Part shown: positions 51,501-62,385 of the stretch, one piece after another
How the letters are laid out: each line of letters starts with the position of its first letter
Position numbering within the stretch: position 1 is the first letter of the stretch
Source: Chenopodium formosanum
Taxonomy: Eukaryota > Streptophyta > Magnoliopsida > Caryophyllales > Amaranthaceae
Direction: 5' to 3'
Assembly: GCA_024500155.1 (NCBI GenBank)
Contig: CM044879.1
Location: 19,235,572-19,299,571, forward strand
DNA length: 64,000 bases
Program-made: the position numbers and the translations under genes
Notes under the pieces: generated by a model
Databases searched by the model: none
The model's input: the letters and a program-made list of their open reading frames with translations, nothing else
Told to the model about the DNA's origin: nothing

Positions 51501-54500
51501 GACTTTCATTTGACTCAAATAGCTTTGTTGAATAATTTGACTTTCATTTGATTGAAAAAGCTTTGTTTGAATGTGTTTGACTTTCATTCGTCTCAATTCG
51601 CTTTGTTGAATGCATTTGACTATCATTTGATTCAAAAAGATTTGTTTGAATGTGTTTGTCTTTCATTTGACTCAATCAGCTTTGTTGAATGAGTTTGACT
51701 TTCATTTGACACAATTAGCATTGTGGAAAGCAATTGACTTTCATTTGATTCAAAAAGCTTTGTTTGAATGTATTTGACTTTCATTTGATTCTAAAAGCTT
51801 TGTTGAAAGTGTTTGACTTTCATTTGACTCAATTAGCTTTGTTGAATGCAATTGACTTTCATTTGATTCAAAAAGCTTTGTTTGAATGTGTTTGACTTTT
51901 ATTTGACTCAATTAGCTTTGTTGAATGAATTTTACTTTCAACTGATTCAAAAAGCTTTGTTTGAATGTGTTTGACTTTCATTTGACTCAATTAGCATTGC
52001 TGAATGCATTTGACTTTCATTTGATTCAAAAAGCTTTGTCTGAATGTGTTTGACTTTCATTTGACTCATTTAGCTTTGTTGAAAGTGTTTAACTTTCATT
52101 TGACTTAATTAGCATTGTGAAATGCAAATGACTTTCATTTAATACAAAAAGCCTTGCTTCCATGTATTTGACTTTCATTTAATTCTAAAAAGTTTGGTTG
52201 AAATTGCTTGACATTCTTTTAACTCAATTAGCTTTGTTGAATGCATTTGACTTTCATTTGATTCCAAAAGCTTTGTTTAAATGTGTTTGACTTTCATTTG
52301 ACTCAATTAGCTTTGTTGAATGTGTTTGACTTTCATTTGATTCAAAAAGCATTGTTTGAATGTGTTTGTCTTTCATTTGACTCAATTAGCTTTGTTGAAT
52401 GTGTTTGACTTTCATTTGACTCAATTAGCATTGTGGAATGCAATTGACTTTCATTCGATTCAAAAAGCTTTGGTTGAATATATTTGACTTTCATGTGATT
52501 CTAAAAGCTTTGTTGAAAGTGTTTGACTTTCTTTTAACTCAATTAGCTTAGTTGAATGCGTTTGACTTTCATGTGATTCAAAAAGCTTTGTTTGAATGTA
52601 TTAGACTTTCATTTGACTTAATTAGCTTTGTTGAATGTGTTTAACTTTCATTTGACTCAATTTGCAGTGTGAAATGCAATTGACTTTCATTTGATTCAAA
52701 AATGCTTTGTCGAATGAAATTGACTTTAATTTGATTCAAAAAGCTTTGTTTGAATGTGTTTGACTTTCATTTGACTCAATTAGCTTTGTTGAAAGTGTTT
52801 GACTTTCATTTAACTCAATTAGTTTTGTTGAATGCATTTGACTTTCATTTGATTCAAAAAGCTTTGTTTGAATGTGTTTGACTTTCATTTGATTCAATTA
52901 GGTTTATTGAATGTGTTTGACTTTCATTTGACTCAATTAGCATTGTGGACTGCAATTGACTTTCATTTGATTCAAAAAGATTTGTTTGAATGTATTTGAC
53001 TTTTATTTGATTCTAAAAGCTTTGTTGAAAGTGTTTGACTTTCATTTGACTCAATTAGCATTGTGGAATGCAATTGACTTACATTTGATTCAAAAAGCTT
53101 TGTTTGAATGTATTTGACTTTCATTTGATTCTAAAAGCGTTGTTGAAGGCTTTTGATTTTCATTTGACTCAATTAGCTTTGTAGAATGCATTTGACTTTC
53201 ATTTGATTTAAAAAGTTTGGTTTGAATGTGTTAGTCTTTCATTTGACTCAATAAGCTTTGTTGAATGTGTTTGACTTTCATTTGACTCAATTAGTATTGT
53301 GGAATGCAATTGACTTTCATTTGATTCAAAACGCTTTGGTTGAATGTATTTGACTTTCATTTGATTCTAAAAATTTTGTTGAAAGTGTTTAACTTTCATT
53401 TGACTCAATTTGCTTTGTTGAATGTGTTTGACTTTGATTTGACCTAATTAGCATTGTGGAATGCAATTGACTTTCATTTGATTCAAAAATCTTTTTTTTA
53501 TGTGTTTGACTTTCATTTGACTCAATAAGGTTTATTGAATGTGTTTGACTTTCATTTGACTCAATTAGCATTGTGGACTGCAATTGACTATCATTTGATT
53601 CAAAAAGATTTGTTTGAATGTATTTGACTTTTATTTGATTCTAAATGCTTTGTTGAAAGTGTTTGACTTTCATTTGAATCAATTAGCTTTGTTGAATGCA
53701 TTTGACTTTCATTTGATTTTAAAAGCTTTGTTTGAATGGGTTTGACTTTCATTTGACTTAGTTAACTTTGTTGAATGTGTTTGACATTCATTTGACTCAA
53801 TTAGCATTATAGAATGCAATTGACTTTCATTTCATTCAAAAAGCTTTGTTTGAATGTATTTGACTTTCATTTCACTCAATTGGTTTTTTTGAATGTATTT
53901 GACTTTCATTTGACTTAATTAGCATTGTGGAATGCAATTGACTTTCATTTGATTAAAAAAGCTTTGTTTGAAAGTGTTTGATTTCATTTAATTCTAAAAG
54001 CTTTGTTGAAAGTGTTTGACTTTCATTCAACTCAATTAGTTTTGTTGAATGCATTATATTTTCATTTGATTCAAAATGCTTTGTTGAAAGTATTTGACTT
54101 TCATTTGACGAAATTAGCGTTGTTGAATGCAATTGACTTTCATTAGATTAAAAAAGCTTTGAATAAATGTATTTGACTTTATTTCGATTCTAAAAGCTTT
54201 GTTGAATGTGTTTGACTTTCATTTGACTCAATAAGAATTGTGGAATGCAATTGACTTTCATTTGATTCAAAAATCTTTATTGAAATGTGTTTGACTTTCA
54301 TTTGACTCAATTAGCTTTGTTGAATGTTGTTGACTTTCATTTGACTCAATTATCATTGTGGAATGCAATTGACTTTCATTTGATTCCAAAAGCTTTGGTT
54401 GAATGTATTTGAATTTCGTTTGATTCTAAAAGCTTTGTTGAAAGTGTTAGACTTTCTTTTAACTCAATTAACTTTGTTGAATGCGTTTGACTTTCATTTG

Positions 54501-54960
54501 ATTAAAAAAGCTTTGTTTGAATGTGTTTGACATTCATTTGACTCAATTAGCTTTGTTGAATGTGTTTGACTTTCATTTGACTCAATTAGCATTGTGGAAT
54601 GCAATTGACTTTCATTTGATTCAAAAATCTTTGTGTAAAATTATTTGACTTTCATTTGATTCAAAAAGCTTTGTGTAAAATTATTTGACTATCATTTGAT
54701 TCAAAATGTTTTGTGGAATGAAATTGACTTTCATTTGATTCAAAAAGCTTTGCTTGAATGTGTTTGACTTTCATTTGACTCAATTAGCTTTGTTGAATGT
54801 GTTTGACTTTCATTTAACTCAATAAGTTTTGTTGAATATATTTGACTTTCATTTGATTCAAAATGCTTTGTTTGAATGTGTTTGACTTTCATTTGACTCA
54901 ATTAGCTTTGTTGAATGTGTTTGACTTTCAATTGACTCAATTAGCATTGTGGAATGCAAT

Positions 54961-55316
54961 TGACTTTCATTTGAATCAAAAAGCTTTATTTGAATGTATT
55001 TGACTTTCATTTGACTCAATTAGCTTTGTTGAATGTGTTTGACTTTCATTTGACTCAATTAGCATTGTGGAATGCAATTGACTTACATTTGAATCAAAAA
55101 GCTTTATTTGAATGTATTTGACTTTCATTTGACTCAATTAGCTTTGTTGAATGTTTTTGACTTTCATTTGACTCAATTAGCATTGTGGAATGCAATTGAC
55201 TTTTATTTGAATCAAAAAGCTTTATTTGAATGTATTTGACTTTCATTTGACTCAATTAGCTTTGTTGAATGTTTTTGACTTTCATTTGACTCAATTAGCA
55301 TTGTGGAATGCAATTG
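54961..55316 (-). repeat. 118-bp trimer tandem stretch (three copies)
   Basis: GAATCAAAAAGCTTTATTT begins at 54,973, 55,091 and 55,209, exactly 118 bp apart. Each unit is three monomers including CATTGTGGAATGCAATTGAC. Here the array repeats with half the usual HOR period; the companion trimer with TTTGTTGAAAGTG is absent. It reads as a local change from hexamer to trimer amplification. Confidence 0.88.
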
Positions 55317-58300
55317 ACTTTCGTTTGATTTGAAATGCTTAGGTTGAATGTATTTGGCTTTCATTTGATTCTAAAAGTTCTGTTAAAAGTGTTTGACTTT
55401 CTTTTAACTCAATTAACTTTGTTGAATGCGTTTTACTTTCATTTGATTAAAAATTTCATTTGTTTGAATGTATTTGACTTTCATTTAACTCAATTAACTT
55501 TGTTGAATGTGTTTGACTTTCATTTGACTCAATTAGCATTGTAGAATGCAATTGACTTTCATTTGATTCAAAAAGCTTTATTTGAATGTGTTTGACTTTC
55601 ATTTGACTAAATTAGCTTTGTTGAATATGTTTGACTTTCATTTGACTCAATTAGCATTTTGGAATGCATTTGACTTTCATTTGACTCAATTAGCTTTGTT
55701 GAATGCATTTGACTTTCATTTGAGTCAAAAATCTTTTTTTTTAATATGTTTGTCTTTCATTTGACTCAATTAGCTTTGTTGAACGTGTTTGACTTTCATT
55801 TGACTCAATTTGCATTGTGGAATGCAATTAACTTTCATTTGATTCAAAAAGCTTTGGTTGAATGTATTTGACTTTCGTTTGATTCTAAAAGCTTTGTTGA
55901 AAGTGTTTGACTTTCTTTTAACGCTATTAGCTTTGTTTAATGCGTTTGACTTTCATTTGATTCAAAAAGCTTTGTTTGAATGTGTTTGACTTTCATTTGA
56001 CTCAATTAGCTTTGTTAAATGTGTTTGATTTTCATTTGAATGAATTAGCATTGTGGAATGCAATTAACTTTCATTTGATCCTAAAAGCTTTGTTAAAAGT
56101 GCTTGACTTTCATTTGGATCAATTAGCTTTGTTGAATGTAGTTGACTATCATTTGATTCAAAAAGCTTTGTTTGAATGTTCTTGACTTTCATTTGACTCA
56201 ATTAGGTTTGTTGAATGCAATTTACTTTAATTTGATTCAAAAAGCTTTGTTTGAATGTGTTTAACTTTCATTTGAATCAATTAGCTTTGTTGAATGAATC
56301 TTACTTTCAATTGATTCAAAAAGTTTTGTTTGAATGAGGTTAACTTTCATTTGACTCAATTAGCTTTGTTGAGTGTGTTTGACTTTCATTTTACCCAATT
56401 AGCATTGTGGAATGCAATTGACTTTCATTTGATTCAAAAACCTTTGGTTGAATGTATTTGACTTTCATTTGATTCTAAAAGGTTTGTTGAAAGTGTTTGA
56501 CTTTCTTTTAACTCATCTAGCTTTGTTGTATGCGTTTGACTTTCATGTGATTCAAAAAGCTTTGTTTGAATGTGTTTGACTTTCATTAGACTCAATTAGC
56601 TTTGTTGACTGTGTTTGAATTTCATTTGACTCAATTAGCATTGTAGAATGCAATTGACTTTCATTTGATTCTAAAAGCTTTGTTGAAAGTGTTTGACTTT
56701 CATTTAACTCAATTAGCTTTGTTGAATGCATTTGACTTTTATTTGACTCAATTAGTTTTGTTCAATGCATTTGACTTTCATTTGATTCAAAAAGCTTTGT
56801 TTGAATGTGTTTGACTTTCATTTGATTCAATTAGCTTTGTTGAATGTGTTTGACTTTCATTTGACTCAATTAGCATTGTGGAATGCAATTGATTTTCATT
56901 TGATTCAAAAAGCTTTATTTGAATGTATTTGACTTTCATTTGACTCAATTAGATTTGTTGAATGTGTTTGACTTTCGTTTAACTCAATTAGCATTGTGGA
57001 ATGGAATTGACTATCATTTGAATCAATTAGCTTTGTTGAATGCAATTGACTTTCATTTAATTCAAAAAGCTTTGTTTGAATGTGTTTGACTTTCATTTGA
57101 CTCAATTAGCTTTGTTGAATAAATTTTACTTTCAATTGATTCAAAAATCTTTGTTTCAATGTGTTTGACTTTTATTTGACTCAATTAGCTTTGTTGAATG
57201 CATTTGACTTTCATTTGATTCAAAAAGCTTTGTTTGAATGTGTTTGACTTTCATTTGACTCAATTAGCTTTGTTGAATGTGTTTGACTTTCATTTCATTC
57301 AAAAACTTTTGTGTGAATGTGTTTGACTTTCATTTGACTCAATTAGCTTTGTTTAATGCTATTGACTTTTCATTTGATTCAAAAAGCTTTGTTTGAATGT
57401 GTTTGACTTTCATTTGACTAAATTAGCTTTTTTGAATGTGTTTGACTTTCATTTGACTCAATTAGCATTGTGGAATGCATTTGACTTTCATTTGCCTCAA
57501 TTAGCTTTGTTGAATGTGTTTGACATTCATTTGACTCAATTATCTTTGTTGAATCTGTTTGACTTTCATTTAAATTAATTAGCATTGTGGAATGCAATTG
57601 ATTTTCATTTGATTCAAAAAGCTTTATCTGATTGTGTTTGACTTTCGTTTGACTCAATTAGCTTTGTTGAATGTATTTGACTTTCATTTGACTCAATTAG
57701 CGTTGTGGAATGGAATTGACTATCATTTGACTCAATTAGCTTTGTTGAATGCAATTGACTTTCATTTGATTCAAAAAGTTTTGTTTGAATGTGTTTGACT
57801 TTCATTTGACTCAATTAGCTTTGTTGAATAAATTTTACTTTCAATTGATTCAAGAAGCTTTGTTTGAATGTGCTTGACTTTCATTTGACTCAATTAGCAT
57901 TGTTGAATGCATTTTACTTTCATTTGATTCAAAAAGCTTTGTTTGAATGTGTTTGACTTTCATTTGACTCAATTAGCTTTAATGAATGCATTTCACTTTC
58001 ATTTCATTCAAAAACTTTTGTGTGAATGTGTTTGACTTTCATTTGACTCAATTAGCTTTGTTTAATGCAATTGACTTTCATTTGATTCAAAAAGCTTTGT
58101 TTGAATGTGTTTGACTTTCATTTGATTCTAAAAGCTTTGTTGAAAGTCTTTGACTTTCATTTGACTCAACTAGCTTTGTTGAATGCATTTGACTTTCATT
58201 TGATTCAAAAAGCTTTGTTTGAATGTGTTTAACTTTAATTTGACTCTATTAGCTTTAACGAATGCAGTTAACTTTCATTTGATTTCAAAACCTTTGTTTG

Positions 58301-61300
58301 AATATGTTTGACTTTTATTTGACTCAATTTACTTTGTTAAATGCAATTGACTTTTTTTTGATTCAAAAAGCTTTATTTAAATGTGTTTGACTTTCATTTG
58401 ACTAAATTAGCTTTTTTGAATGTGTTTGACTTTCATTTGACTCAATTAGCATTGTGGAATGCATTTCACTTTCATTTGACTCAATTAGCGTTGTTGAATG
58501 CAATTGATTTTCATTTGATTCAAAAAGCTTTGTTTGAATGTGTTTGACTTTCATTTGACTTAATTAGCTTTGTTGAATGAATTTAACTTTCAATTGATTC
58601 AAAAAGCTTTGTTTGAATGTGTTTGATTTTCATTTGACTCAATTAGCTTTGTTGAATGTATTTGACTTTCATTTGATTCAAAAAGCTTTGTTTAAATGTG
58701 TTTGACTTTCATTTGACTCAATTAGCTTTATTGAATGTGTTTGACTTTCATTTGACTCAATAAGCATTGTGGATGCAATTGACTTTCATTTGATTCTAAA
58801 AGCTTTGTTGAAAGTGTTTGACTTTCATTTGACTCAATTAAATTTGTTGAATGCATTTGACTTTCATTTGATTTAAAAAGCTTTATTTGAATGTGTTTGA
58901 CTTTTATTTAACTCAATTAACTTTTTTGAATGTGTTTGACTTTCATTTGACACAATTAGCATTGTGGAATGCAATTGACTTTCATTTCATTAAAAAAGCT
59001 TTGTTTGAATGTATTTGATTTCATTTGACTCTAAAAGCTTTGTTGAAAGTGTTTGACTTTCATTTAACTGAATTAGCTTTGTTGAATGCATTTGACTATC
59101 ATTTGATTTAAAATACTTTGTGGAATGAAATTGACTTTCATCTGATTCAAAAAGCTTTGTTAGAATGTGTTGGACTTTCATTTAACACAATTAGCTTTGT
59201 TGAAAGTGTTTGACTTTCATTCAACTCAATTAGTTTTGTTGAATGCATTTGACTTTCATTTGATTCAAAAAGCTTTGTTTGAATGTGTTTGACTTTCATT
59301 TGACACAATTAGCTTTGTTGAATGTGTTTGACTTTCATTTGACTCAATTAGCATTGTGGAATGCATTTGACTTTCATTTGATTCTAAAAGCTTTGTTGAA
59401 AGTTTTTGACTTTCATTTGACTCAATTAGCTTTGTTGAATGTGTTTGACTTCATTTGATTCTAAAAGCATTGTTGAAATGTGTTTGACTTTCATTTGACT
59501 CAATTAGGTTTGTTGAATGTGTTTGACTTTCATTTGACTCAATTATCATGTAGAATGCGTTTGACTTTCATTTGACTCAATTAGCTTTGTTGAATGCAAT
59601 TGACTTTCATTTGATTCAAAAAGCTTTGTTTGAATGTGTTTGACTTTCATTTGACTCAATTAGCTTTGTTGAATGCAATTGACTTTAATTTGACTCAATT
59701 AGCTTTGTTTGAATGTGTTTGACTTTCATTTGACTCAATTAGCTTTGTTGAATGAATTTTACTTTCAATTGATTCAAAAAGCTTTGTTTGATGTGTTTGA
59801 CTTTCATTTGACTCAATTAGCATTGTTGAATGCATTTGACTTTCAATTGATTCAAAAAGCTTTATTTGGATGTGTTTGACTTTCATTTGACTCAAATAGC
59901 TTTGTTGAATGTGTTTGACTTTCATTTGACTTAATTAGCATTGTGGAATGCAATTGACTTTCATTTGATTCAAAAAGCTTTGGTTGAATGCATTTGACTT
60001 TCATTTGATTCTAAAAGCTTTGTTGAAAGTGTTTGACTTTCTTTTAACTCAATTAACTTTGTTTAATGCGTTTGACTTTCATGTGATTCAAAAAGCTTTG
60101 TTTGAATGTGTTTGACTTTCATTTGATTCAAAAAGATTGGTTTGAATGTGTTTGACTTTCATTTGACTCAATTAGCTCTGTTGAATGTGTTTGACTTTTC
60201 AGTTGACTCAATTTGCATTGTGAAATGCAATTGACTTTCATTTGATTCAAAAAGCTTTGTTTGAATGTATTTGAATTTCACATGATTCTAAATGCTATGT
60301 TAAAAGTGTTTGACTTTCATTTGACTCAATTAGCTTTGTTGAATGTATTTGATTTCATTTGATTCTAAAAGATTTGTTGAAAGTGTTTGACTTTCATTTA
60401 ACTGAATTAGCTTTGTTGAATGCATTTGACTTTCATTAGATTCAAAATGCTTTGTGGAATGAAATTGACTTTCATTTGATTCAAAAAGCTTTGTTTGAAT
60501 GTGTTTGACTTTCATTTGACTCAATTAGCTTTGTTGAAAGTGTTTGACTTTCATTTAACTTAATTAGTTTTGTTCAATGCATTTGACTTTCATTTGATTC
60601 AAAAAGCTTTGTTTGAATGTGTTTGACTTTCATTTGACTCAATTAGCTTTGTAAAATGTGTTTGACTTTCATTTGACTCAATTAGCATTGTGGAATGCAA
60701 TTGATTTTCATTTGATTCAAAAAGCCTTATTTGAATGTGTTTGACTTTCATTTGACTCAATTAGCTTTGTTTAATGTGTTTGACTTTCATTTGACTCAGT
60801 TAGCATTGTGGAATGGAAGTGACTATCATTTGACTCAATTAGCTTTGTTGAATGCATTTGAATTTCATTTGATTCAAAAAGTTTTATTTGAATGTGTTTG
60901 ACTTTTATCTTACTCAATTAGCTTTGTTGAATAAATTTTACTTTCAATTGATTCAAAAAGCTTTATTTGAATGTGTTTGTCTTTCATTTGACTCAATTAG
61001 CTTTGTTGAATGCATTTGACTTTTATTTGATTCAAAAAGCTTTGTTTGAATGTGTTTGACTTTCATTTGACTCAATTAGCTTTAATGAATGCATTTGACT
61101 CTCATTTCATTCAAAAACTTTTGTGTGAATGTGTTTGATGTTCATTTGACTCAACTAGCTTTGTTGAATGCATTTGACTTCATTTGATTCAAAAAGCTTT
61201 GGTTGAGTGTGTTTAACTTTTATTTGACTCTATTAGCTTTAACGAATGCATTTGACTTTCATTTTATTCCAAAACCTTTGTTTGAATGTGTTTGGCTTTC

Positions 61301-61834
61301 ATATGACTCAATTTACTTTGTTGAATGCGATTGACTTTCATTTGATTCAAAAAGCTTTATTTGAATGTGTTTGACTTTCATTTGACTAAATTAGCTTTGT
61401 TGAATGTGTTTGAGTTTCTTTTGACTCAATTAGCATTGTGGAATGCATTTGACTTTCATTTGACTCAATTAGCTTTGTTGAATGCAATTGATTTTCATTT
61501 GATTCAAAAAGCTTTGTTTGAATGTGTTTGACTTTCATTTGACTCAATTAGCTTTGTTGAATGAATTTTACTTTCAATTGATTCAAAAAGCTTTGTTTGA
61601 ATGTGTTTGATTTTCATTTGACTCAATTAGCTTTGTTGAATGCATTTGACTTTCATTTGATTCAAAAAGCTTTGTTTTAATGTGTTTGACTTTCATTTGA
61701 CTCAATTAGCTTTATTGAATATGTTTGACTTTCATTTGACTCAATTAGCATTGTGGAATGCAATTGACTTTCATTTGATTCAAAAAGCTTTGTTTGAATG
61801 TATTTGACTTTCATTTGATTCTAAAAGCTTTGTC

Positions 61835-61839
61835 GAAAG
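61835..61839. repeat. Target-site duplication, left
   Basis: GAAAG directly before the TG end of the LTR. The ancestral monomer read GAAAGTGTTTGAC, as in neighbouring copies, so the insertion lies just after GAAAG. Confidence 0.8.
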
Positions 61840-61845
61840 TGATTT

Positions 61846-61873
61846 GGGTAAAAATACCCTAGGCCAGTTGGCC
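61846..61873 (+). other. Two short inverted repeats at the LTR 5' end
   Basis: GGGTA-AAAA-TACCC (61,846-61,859) is followed closely by GGCCA-GT-TGGCC (61,862-61,873). Both are perfect five-base stems. A CCAAT pentamer follows at 61,873-61,877. Their function is unknown. Confidence 0.75.
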
Positions 61874-61882
61874 CAATCAGAG

Positions 61883-61944
61883 TCTGCCACGTGTCACTGA
61901 AAGGGGCGCCACCTTGGACCTCTCAGGGAACGACACGTGGCAGA
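61883..61944 (+). promoter_or_regulatory. 13-bp inverted repeat with paired G-boxes in U3
   Basis: TCTGCCACGTGTC (61,883-61,895) is the exact reverse complement of GACACGTGGCAGA (61,932-61,944), separated by 36 bp. Each arm contains the palindromic G-box CACGTG (61,888-61,893 and 61,934-61,939), a known plant bZIP/bHLH binding site. Lying 120-175 bp upstream of the TATA box, the pair is well placed as an enhancer. Binding itself is inferred. Confidence 0.72.
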
Positions 61945-61955
61945 TGGATAAAAGG

Positions 61956-61993
61956 ACCTGGGATTGGCGGCTTTCAGGCCCAAATCCCAAGGT
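61956..61993 (+). other. Imperfect inverted repeat in U3
   Basis: ACCTGGGATT (61,956-61,965) pairs with AATCCCAAGGT (61,983-61,993) with one bulged base. It is the third inverted repeat in about 150 bp, making this part of the LTR unusually rich in possible hairpins. Confidence 0.65.
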
Positions 61994-62060
61994 CTGCAAA
62001 AGCTGCGTGAATGTTCCTTAGGGCACGAAACCCTATGGAGTGCACGTATTTCGAGAAGCC

Positions 62061-62068
62061 TATAAATA
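62061..62068 (+). promoter_or_regulatory. TATA box of the solo LTR
   Basis: TATAAATA within CCTATAAATAGGAG, a textbook plant core promoter. A start site about 30 bp downstream would fall near 62,090-62,095, placing the U3/R border there. A transcript would run along the + strand out of the LTR into satellite at 62,381. Activity is not shown by the sequence. Confidence 0.75.
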
Positions 62069-62196
62069 GGAGATGGCCTCCTCATTTATGGCTACGTGAT
62101 ACGTACACCAAAAACCTTTTACACTCCTTACGAGGAATATTCAGAGATTGCTAATCATTGTCAGAACTGTCACTCTCAAGAGAACAGTACACCCGA

Positions 62197-62211
62197 GCTC
62201 GGAATCCGAGC
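62197..62211 (+). other. Perfect hairpin in the LTR leader
   Basis: GCTCGG-AAT-CCGAGC: a six-base GC-rich stem with a three-base loop, in the predicted transcribed part of the LTR. Possibly an RNA structure. Confidence 0.65.
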
Positions 62212-62244
62212 AGATAACCTTTTCATTCCGCACCTTATTCTTTG

Positions 62245-62310
62245 GACTTAGACTAACTTAAGCTTCGGAGGCGGACCACCGACCATTCGGTGCTCCGTTG
62301 TTTTGCAGGT
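62245..62310 (+). other. Conserved-looking late LTR block with bulged hairpin
   Basis: Begins GACTTAGACTAACTTAAGC and ends TTTTGCAGGT. Between them CGGAG (62,266-62,270) pairs with CTCCG (62,293-62,297), and CACCGA (62,277-62,282) pairs with TCGGTG (62,287-62,292) around a CCAT loop. This gives an 11-bp stem with a six-base bulge on one side. TTGCAG/GT also looks like a splice acceptor. I recall similar blocks near the 3' end of many plant LTRs, but did not verify this. Confidence 0.6.
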
Positions 62311-62380
62311 ACAGGCATCCAAGCGAGCATCCAGTCTTAGTGTTGTAACTCTCCCAAAGGACTCAAAAAACCCCGAAACA

Positions 62381-62385
62381 TAAAG
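62381..62385. repeat. Target-site duplication, right
   Basis: TAAAG directly after the CA end of the LTR, followed by TGTTTGACTTTC, the expected continuation of the interrupted monomer. Four of five bases match the left duplication; the first base differs (G/T), consistent with mutation since insertion. Confidence 0.78.

Larger units (their letters stand above)
50920..61839 (-). repeat. Satellite array, reverse orientation, regular hexamer domain
   Basis: Reverse-orientation array with the 236-bp hexamer order well kept: cycles of CATTGTGGAATGCAATTGAC, TTTGTTTGAATGTATTTGAC, TTTGTTGAAAGTG and so on. I did not detect multi-kb near-identical blocks here. Variation is mostly single substitutions and short indels. 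It contains a trimer-only stretch near 55 kb and ends at the LTR insertion. No gene is visible. Confidence 0.94.
61840..62380 (+). mobile_element. Solo LTR of a plant-type LTR retrotransposon
   Basis: A 541-bp non-satellite insertion that begins TG (61,840) and ends CA (62,380). It is flanked by GAAAG / TAAAG, a 5-bp target duplication with one mismatch. The satellite monomer continues in exact phase across the insertion. The element has a U3-like part rich in inverted repeats and G-boxes, a TATAAATA box at 62,061, a transcript-like leader, and a late block with GACTTAGACTAACTTAAGC and TTTTGCAGGT. That late block resembles, from memory, one recurring in LTRs of plant Ty3/Gypsy-like elements; this was not checked. 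There is no primer-binding site, polypurine tract, gag or pol on either side, so this is one LTR left after recombination between two. I count about 23 CG dinucleotides, in sharp contrast to the satellite. Superfamily is uncertain; the LTR call is strong. Confidence 0.87.

Noticed and set aside
61894..62085. 63-codon minus-strand frame without repeat character
   Set aside because: Lies wholly in the U3 part of the LTR, antisense to its promoter, and shows no recognisable domain.
61840..62380. Complete LTR retrotransposon, TRIM or SINE
   Set aside because: Only one LTR with target duplication on both sides; no primer-binding site, internal domain or second LTR. No A/B-box promoter or poly-A tail as a SINE would have.
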